Below, piece after piece: positions 59,430 to 64,000 of a stretch of DNA of 64,000 nt; positions within the stretch are counted from its first letter, which is position 1; each line of letters starts with the position of its first letter. The notes beneath the pieces were generated by a model, which was not told the DNA's origin, searched no databases, and saw nothing but the letters and a program-made list of their open reading frames with translations. This stretch comes from E44-bin89 sp034409565 (lineage in GTDB: Bacteria > Chloroflexota > Dehalococcoidia > Dehalococcoidales > RBG-16-60-22), in assembly GCA_034409565.1 (NCBI GenBank), contig DAOUMS010000016.1, positions 1 to 64,000 of the forward strand, in the 5' to 3' direction. Both the position numbers and the translations under genes were made by a program.

Positions 59430-60071
59430 ATGAAAAATCCTAAGGATGTTATTAGGGAAACGATTCTGAATTATCTTTACGAACTTCATCGAAAAGCCCG
59501 TAGTTTAAAGGGTGCTGCAACTAATATACGTGATTTGAAGAGCGCTATGAAGCGGAAAGATATTTCACAGCCAGAAGTTATTGCTAATCTTGATTATTTA
59601 ATCGAAAAAGAATGGGTACGTGAGGTTGTTGAGGAAAAGACATATACAACTCCTCGAGGGATTACTGTTCCTTCAGTTAGTAAACGCTATAAAATCACAG
59701 ATGTAGGTGTAGATAAAGTAGAAGGTGAATCTGCTTTTCAACGTCGTGATAGATACACTGGGATTAACATTACTAATATCAAGGGAGTCACAGTAGTCGG
59801 GGATGAAAATATAGTAAGTGTTAAATATTCAGATTTATATCATTCACTAGAAGAATTAGAGAACGCTATTAAGTCTAGCGGCTTATCAGACGAAGATAAG
59901 TTAAATACAACCGCTGATATAGAGAGCTTAAAAAATCAACTGTCCAAGAATGAGCCTGATAAGACAATAGTTTCCAAATTGTGGTCAGGAATAGAGAAGA
60001 CTGCAAAAGTAGCTGGTCTCGCCCAAGCTTTAACTCAAATTATACCGTATATGCAGCAGTTTATTGTGTAG
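59430..60071 (+). CDS. winged-helix protein with GDxN-type C-terminal region, AT-rich orphan
   Basis: The 213-residue protein has an N-terminal winged-helix-like part (ISQPEVIANLDYLIEKEWVREVVEEKTYTTPRGITVPSVSKRYKITDVGVDKVEG, about residues 45-105). A strand-rich INITNIKGVTVVGDENIVSVKYSDLYHSLEEL follows, then a helical end (LNTTADIESLKNQLSKNEPDKTIVSKLWSGIEKTAKVAGLAQALTQIIP). Similar tails recur in many hypothetical accessory proteins. Its base composition is far more AT-rich than both neighbours, and its end overlaps the convergent DUF1461 gene by 11 bp, so it was probably acquired. Confidence 0.68.
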   Translation: MKNPKDVIRETILNYLYELHRKARSLKGAATNIRDLKSAMKRKDISQPEVIANLDYLIEKEWVREVVEEKTYTTPRGITVPSVSKRYKITDVGVDKVEGESAFQRRDRYTGINITNIKGVTVVGDENIVSVKYSDLYHSLEELENAIKSSGLSDEDKLNTTADIESLKNQLSKNEPDKTIVSKLWSGIEKTAKVAGLAQALTQIIPYMQQFIV

Positions 60072-60741
60072 ATTTCCTCGTTCTAATTAATAAATATCCC
60101 CCCCCTCCCAGTATTACCGCCCCCACTGCCGTGGCAGCGGCGCAGATGAGCGTGGCATCGTACCAGAAACCGCCCGGGAAGAGCATTATCAGGTAGTCCT
60201 GGCTCGGGTCAAGCTGCCAGAACTCGTTGCTGAAGCTGAGCAGGTGGAACTGGAGAAAAAACTGGTCGAAATTGAGCATGGCGCTCAGCCCCAGCACCAG
60301 CATCAGGCCCAGCGTGAGGCCGCTGCCCACGAGCAGTCCCCGCGCCAGCCACCGCCTTTCCCTCAGCCATAGCATAAAACCAGCATAGGCAAGCGCATAT
60401 AGCAGCGAGCCGAGGAATATCCAGTAGTCCAGCCGGAACAGCCCTTTCACGTCTTTCAGGTGAATGACCTCCCGCTCGTTGAACAGGGTGAAGGTCTGGC
60501 CGTTCTTGACCACGGTCAGGTTGATGTACTCCTCGCTGGAATTGAAGTAATGGATGAGCCCTCCGGCGGTTTTCTCCAGTTCTGTCTCAGACAGGCCGGT
60601 GGTCCGGGCCACCCCAAATTTATCAAAGCCGTAGCGGTAAAGGGCGAGGCTGTTGGCGGCCCCGCCAGTGCTCGCTGAAAGCAGCAGTAAGGGCAGGCAG
60701 AGAAAGAAAAGCCACTTGGTGACCTCGTGAAAAACTCTCAT
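60061..60741 (-). CDS. DUF1461 / TIGR01906 family integral membrane protein
   Basis: The 226-residue protein shows the TIGR01906 layout: an N-terminal helix, an external segment with LIHYFNSSEEYINLTV...FNEREVIHLKDVKGLF, and four more helices, ending FHLLSFSNEFWQLDPSQDYLIMLFPGGFWYDATLIC, the family's most conserved block. Function unknown; relatives occur widely in Firmicutes and Chloroflexota. Confidence 0.88.
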   Translation of the reverse strand: MRVFHEVTKWLFFLCLPLLLLSASTGGAANSLALYRYGFDKFGVARTTGLSETELEKTAGGLIHYFNSSEEYINLTVVKNGQTFTLFNEREVIHLKDVKGLFRLDYWIFLGSLLYALAYAGFMLWLRERRWLARGLLVGSGLTLGLMLVLGLSAMLNFDQFFLQFHLLSFSNEFWQLDPSQDYLIMLFPGGFWYDATLICAAATAVGAVILGGGGYLLIRTRKSTQ

Positions 60742-60846
60742 TTTTTATTGCCCCGGCTATTCAGATTTTACACTTTTAAGGCCGAAAATGATACTGCACC
60801 CGCGGGCCCCTGTGCTATAATGGGATAGATTTTTCGCTGAAGGCCT

Positions 60847-63800
60847 ATGTTTACACATCTCCATGTCCACACCGAATACAGTCTGCTCGACGGTATGTGC
60901 CGCATTCCGCAGCTGGTTTCACGGGCCAAAGAACTGGGTATGGATAACCTGGCCATCACCGACCACGGCGCCATGTATGGCGTCATTGAGTTCTACCGCT
61001 CTGCCCGTGAGGTGGGGATAAAGCCCATCATTGGCTGTGAGGTGTACCTGGCGCCGGGAAGTCGCTCCGGCCGCGACGCAGCGGACAGAAACCACTATCA
61101 CCTCGTTCTCCTGGCCAAAAATTATACCGGCTACCAGAACCTTATCCAGCTCGTGACCAAGGCACACCTTGAGGGCTTTTACTACCGGCCGCGGGTGGAC
61201 AAAGAACTCCTGGAGCAATACCACGAAGGGTTGATTGCTCTTTCCAGCTGCCTGTTCGGGGAGCTCCCGCGGTTGATTCTGGAGGGACGCCTTCAGGACG
61301 CCAAACAGGCGGCACTGTGGTACCGGCAGGTATTTGGCGATTTCTACCTGGAGATACAGCGCCAGCCCATCCCCGAGCTCGAGCGGGTGAACCAGGCCCT
61401 TATCGCTATGAGCGATGAACTTGGCATTCCCCTGGTGGCCACCAATGATATCCATTACATCAGGCGGGAGGACGCTCAGGCCCATGACCTGCTCCTGTGT
61501 ATCGGTACCAACTCGTCAGTCCATGACGAGAAGCGGATGAAAATGGCCTCGGATACGCTGTACCTCAGGAGCCCGGAGGAGATGGCCGAGCTCTTTCAGG
61601 ATATTCCGCAGGCCCTGGATAATACCGAGCGGGTTGCCGGGATGTGCGACTTCACCCTGGAGTTCGGCCGACTTCATCTGCCCGAGATTGAGCTGCCGCC
61701 GGGGAAAACGGCTGACGATTACCTGGCCGCTCTGTGCCGTGAGAACCTGCCCCGCTATTACCATCAGCCCACGGAAGAAATAAAACAGCGGCTCGACTAT
61801 GAGCTTGAGGTCATTAAAAAGACCCAGTTTGCCAATTATTTCCTGGTGGTCTGGGACATCATTTCCTTTGTCAAAGAGCGCAATATTCTCTTCGGGGTGA
61901 GGGGCAGTGCCGCCGCCAGCATTGTCCTGCACTGCCTGGGCATTACCGCCGTTGACCCGATTGAGCACCAGCTGGTCTTCGAGCGGTTCCTCAATGTGGA
62001 GCGCAAAGAAATGCCGGATATTGACCTTGATTTTCAGGATGACCGCCGCGATGAGGTTATCGCCTACGTTTCCCAGAAGTACGGTCAGGACCACGTGGCC
62101 CAGATAATCACCTTCGGTACGCTCGGTGCCCGGGCGGCCATCCGGGACGTGGGGCGGGCGCTGGGCATGACCTACAGTGATGTTGACCGTGTCGCCCGGC
62201 TTGTGCCCTACTCACCGACCATGACGCTGGCCAGGGCCCTGAATGAGAACAACGAGCTCAGGAGCATTCACCACGATGACCAGATAATCCGTAACCTGGT
62301 GGACTCGGCGCGGAAAGTGGAGGGAATCGCCCGCCATGCCAGCACCCACGCTGCCGGTGTGGTCATTTCCCGGGAGCCGCTCACCAGGTATGTCCCGCTG
62401 CAGTGGGGCAGTAAGGTCAACAGCCATGAATCGGTTATGACCCAGTTCTCCATGGACGATATTGCTGAAATCGGCCTGCTTAAAATGGACTTCCTGGGCC
62501 TGGCCAACCTCACCATTCTGGGGAAGGCGAGGGAAATCATCGCCGAGAACTATGGCGTTGAGATTGATTTACATAATATACCCGTGGATGATGCCAAAAC
62601 GTTTCAATTGCTCTCTTCCGGGGAGACGACCGGGGTCTTCCAGCTGGAAGGGGCCGGCATGCGCCGCTACATTAAAGACCTGAAGCCGACCACCTTCAGT
62701 GACATTTCGGCGATGGTGGCGCTTTACCGTCCCGGGCCGATGGAGCATATCCCCACCTTTATCAAGGCCAAGCACGGCCTGGAGCCTATCCGCTATCCCC
62801 ACCCCGCCCTGGAAAACATCCTGCAGGAAACTTACGGGGTGATTGTCTATCAGGACCAGGTGCTGTTCATCGTCAGGGAGTTTGCCGGCTACAGCTTGGG
62901 GCAGGCGGATATTTTCCGCAAGGCCATGGGCAAGAAAATCCCCGAGGTTATGAAAAAAGAAAGGCGCCGCTTTATCGAAGGCGCTAAAAAGAACGGCTTT
63001 TCGACCGAGCTTGCCACCCAGGTCTTTAATCTCATTGAGCCGTTCGCCGGCTATGCCTTCAACAAAGCCCACAGCGTGAGCTATGCGCTGATTGCCTACC
63101 AGACGGCTTATCTCAAGGCGAACTACCCGGCGGAGTATATAACCGCATTCCTGACTATCCATGCCGACCAGCCAGAGAAGGTGGCCAGTGCGGTGGCCGA
63201 GTGCCGTCGACTGAGTATCAGCGTGTCGCCGCCGAATATCAACCGCAGTCAGGTGAATTTCTCCATTGAGAAGGAAGATACCGAGCCCGCCATTCGCTTC
63301 GGACTGTCGGCAATCAAGAATGTGGGGCCGGGCGCGGTCGAGCCACTGGTGGCGGAAAGAAATAGGAACGGAGAGTTCCAGTCTGTTGAGGACCTGTGCC
63401 GTCGCTGCGACCTTCGCGGCATCAACCGGCGGGTCATCGAGAGCCTGATAAAGGCCGGCGCCTTCGATTCATTGAGCAGTAGTCGGGCGGCACTGCTGAG
63501 CAATGTGAACCGCATTATCGCTCTGGCGCAGCGGGAGCAGCGGCGGCGTGAGTCAGGGCAGGCGACCATGTTTGACCTGTGGGGAGAGAAAGCGCCAGTG
63601 CCGATGCCGGACCTTGACCTTGGCGCGGTGGAAGATGTACCCATGAAGGAAAAGCTCGTCTGGGAGAAAGAATTGACCGGCGTATACCTTTCCGAGCACC
63701 CCTTCAGCGCCGTGGCCGGCGAGTTGAGCGCGGAAACCACGCTGGTTGGACAGATTGACATCGAGCTGGTCGGGCAGATGGTGGACATTGTGGGCATGGT

Positions 63801-64000
63801 GGGGTCAGTACGTCAACTGTTTACCCGGGAGGGGAAAGCCTTTGCCAGCGCGGTGCTCGAGGACCTCAGCGGGCAGGTGGAAATCATGGTCTGGCCGAAG
63901 GTTTTTGCTGAAAATGGTGACCTGTGGCAGGAGGGGAATATCCTTAAAGTGCGCGGCAAGGTGAGGGTGAGGGAAGACCGGGTGCAGTTGAGCTGTGAGG
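60847..64000 (+). CDS. dnaE: DNA polymerase III alpha subunit, 3' end outside window
   Basis: About 1,051 codons are visible. The N-terminal PHP domain (THLHVHTEYSLLDGMCRIPQL, AITDHGAMYGVIEFY, IIGCEVYLAPG) is followed by the C-family palm with the catalytic MPDIDLDFQDDRRDEVIAYV, GTLGARAAIRDVGRALG, and IARHASTHAAGVVIS. Next come the PHP-linked fingers (TFIKAKHG...YGVIVYQDQVLFIVREFAGYSLGQADIFRKAMGKK), the HhH region and the beginning of the OB domain (LVGQMVDIVGMVGSVRQLFTREGKAFASAVLEDLSGQVEIMVWP). It is the replicative polymerase of the host and marks core genome. Confidence 0.98.
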   Translation, partial: MFTHLHVHTEYSLLDGMCRIPQLVSRAKELGMDNLAITDHGAMYGVIEFYRSAREVGIKPIIGCEVYLAPGSRSGRDAADRNHYHLVLLAKNYTGYQNLIQLVTKAHLEGFYYRPRVDKELLEQYHEGLIALSSCLFGELPRLILEGRLQDAKQAALWYRQVFGDFYLEIQRQPIPELERVNQALIAMSDELGIPLVATNDIHYIRREDAQAHDLLLCIGTNSSVHDEKRMKMASDTLYLRSPEEMAELFQDIPQALDNTERVAGMCDFTLEFGRLHLPEIELPPGKTADDYLAALCRENLPRYYHQPTEEIKQRLDYELEVIKKTQFANYFLVVWDIISFVKERNILFGVRGSAAASIVLHCLGITAVDPIEHQLVFERFLNVERKEMPDIDLDFQDDRRDEVIAYVSQKYGQDHVAQIITFGTLGARAAIRDVGRALGMTYSDVDRVARLVPYSPTMTLARALNENNELRSIHHDDQIIRNLVDSARKVEGIARHASTHAAGVVISREPLTRYVPLQWGSKVNSHESVMTQFSMDDIAEIGLLKMDFLGLANLTILGKAREIIAENYGVEIDLHNIPVDDAKTFQLLSSGETTGVFQLEGAGMRRYIKDLKPTTFSDISAMVALYRPGPMEHIPTFIKAKHGLEPIRYPHPALENILQETYGVIVYQDQVLFIVREFAGYSLGQADIFRKAMGKKIPEVMKKERRRFIEGAKKNGFSTELATQVFNLIEPFAGYAFNKAHSVSYALIAYQTAYLKANYPAEYITAFLTIHADQPEKVASAVAECRRLSISVSPPNINRSQVNFSIEKEDTEPAIRFGLSAIKNVGPGAVEPLVAERNRNGEFQSVEDLCRRCDLRGINRRVIESLIKAGAFDSLSSSRAALLSNVNRIIALAQREQRRRESGQATMFDLWGEKAPVPMPDLDLGAVEDVPMKEKLVWEKELTGVYLSEHPFSAVAGELSAETTLVGQIDIELVGQMVDIVGMVGSVRQLFTREGKAFASAVLEDLSGQVEIMVWPKVFAENGDLWQEGNILKVRGKVRVREDRVQLSCE

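Noticed and set aside
61516..63162. Long minus-strand frames across dnaE
   Set aside because: Antisense shadows of a high-GC, strongly conserved polymerase gene.

Overview
The window reads as a chromosomal segment of an anaerobic bacterium, most probably a Chloroflexota member of the Dehalococcoidia type (inference). The reasons are the abundance of corrinoid proteins and non-pyrrolysine MttB-like methyltransferases, a benzoyl-CoA-reductase-like gene set, and GC-rich housekeeping blocks interrupted by AT-rich islands. GC-rich core blocks lie at about 23.7-32.35 kb (tRNAs, short-chain dehydrogenase, DegV, four reductase/dehydratase genes, plsX, acyl carrier protein) and 57.2-64 kb (diaminopentanoate-dehydrogenase-like gene, tRNA-Val, DUF1461 protein, dnaE). 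The rest is AT-rich accessory DNA.

Island 1 (left edge to 23.7 kb) ends at a tRNA-Leu/Arg/Val cluster with a tyrosine integrase beside tRNA-Val. From left to right it holds a partial FAD oxidoreductase with an IclR regulator that has a very clear promoter and operator; a broken NHL-repeat gene; a TIR-like/SLATT gene pair behind a 5'-truncated gene; a zinc-ribbon tyrosine recombinase followed by two diverged copies of a ~150-bp repeat flanking a TspO-like gene; a Dam methylase - ParB-like - SNF2 helicase - DUF3883 nuclease operon facing a YhaN/YhaO-like (SbcC/SbcD-like) pair; a HTH-TPR regulator-like protein; a TIR-like plus QueC/QatC-like pair that is frameshifted by a 5-bp duplication; and integration genes. 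This is a defence island with several decaying parts.

The core block 24-32 kb encodes a MtbC-like corrinoid protein, then a co-directional run: dehydrogenase, DegV, two HgdB/BcrBC-like subunits, two BcrAD/HgdC-like activating ATPases (one fused to a ferredoxin domain), PlsX and ACP.

Island 2 (32.37-57.1 kb) begins with a 13-bp copy of the tRNA-Val 3' end, followed by a complete 3.4-kb IS1-type transposon (18-bp perfect terminal inverted repeats, 8-bp target duplication) that carries a NYN nuclease gene and a three-gene Clp-fold protease operon besides its transposase. Then comes a long leftward catabolic cluster: TauE exporter, PAPS-reductase-like protein, sulfatase, aspartate-dehydrogenase-like and SelA-like enzymes, UroD-type methyltransferase, corrinoid proteins, arylsulfotransferase-like protein, ATP sulfurylase, a dead sulfatase paralogue, two MttB-like methyltransferases, a TRAP transporter, and a phosphotriesterase-like hydrolase, headed by a divergent MarR regulator. 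Together these suggest uptake, demethylation and desulfation of a methylated, sulfur-containing organic compound. The right end of the island contains gene debris.
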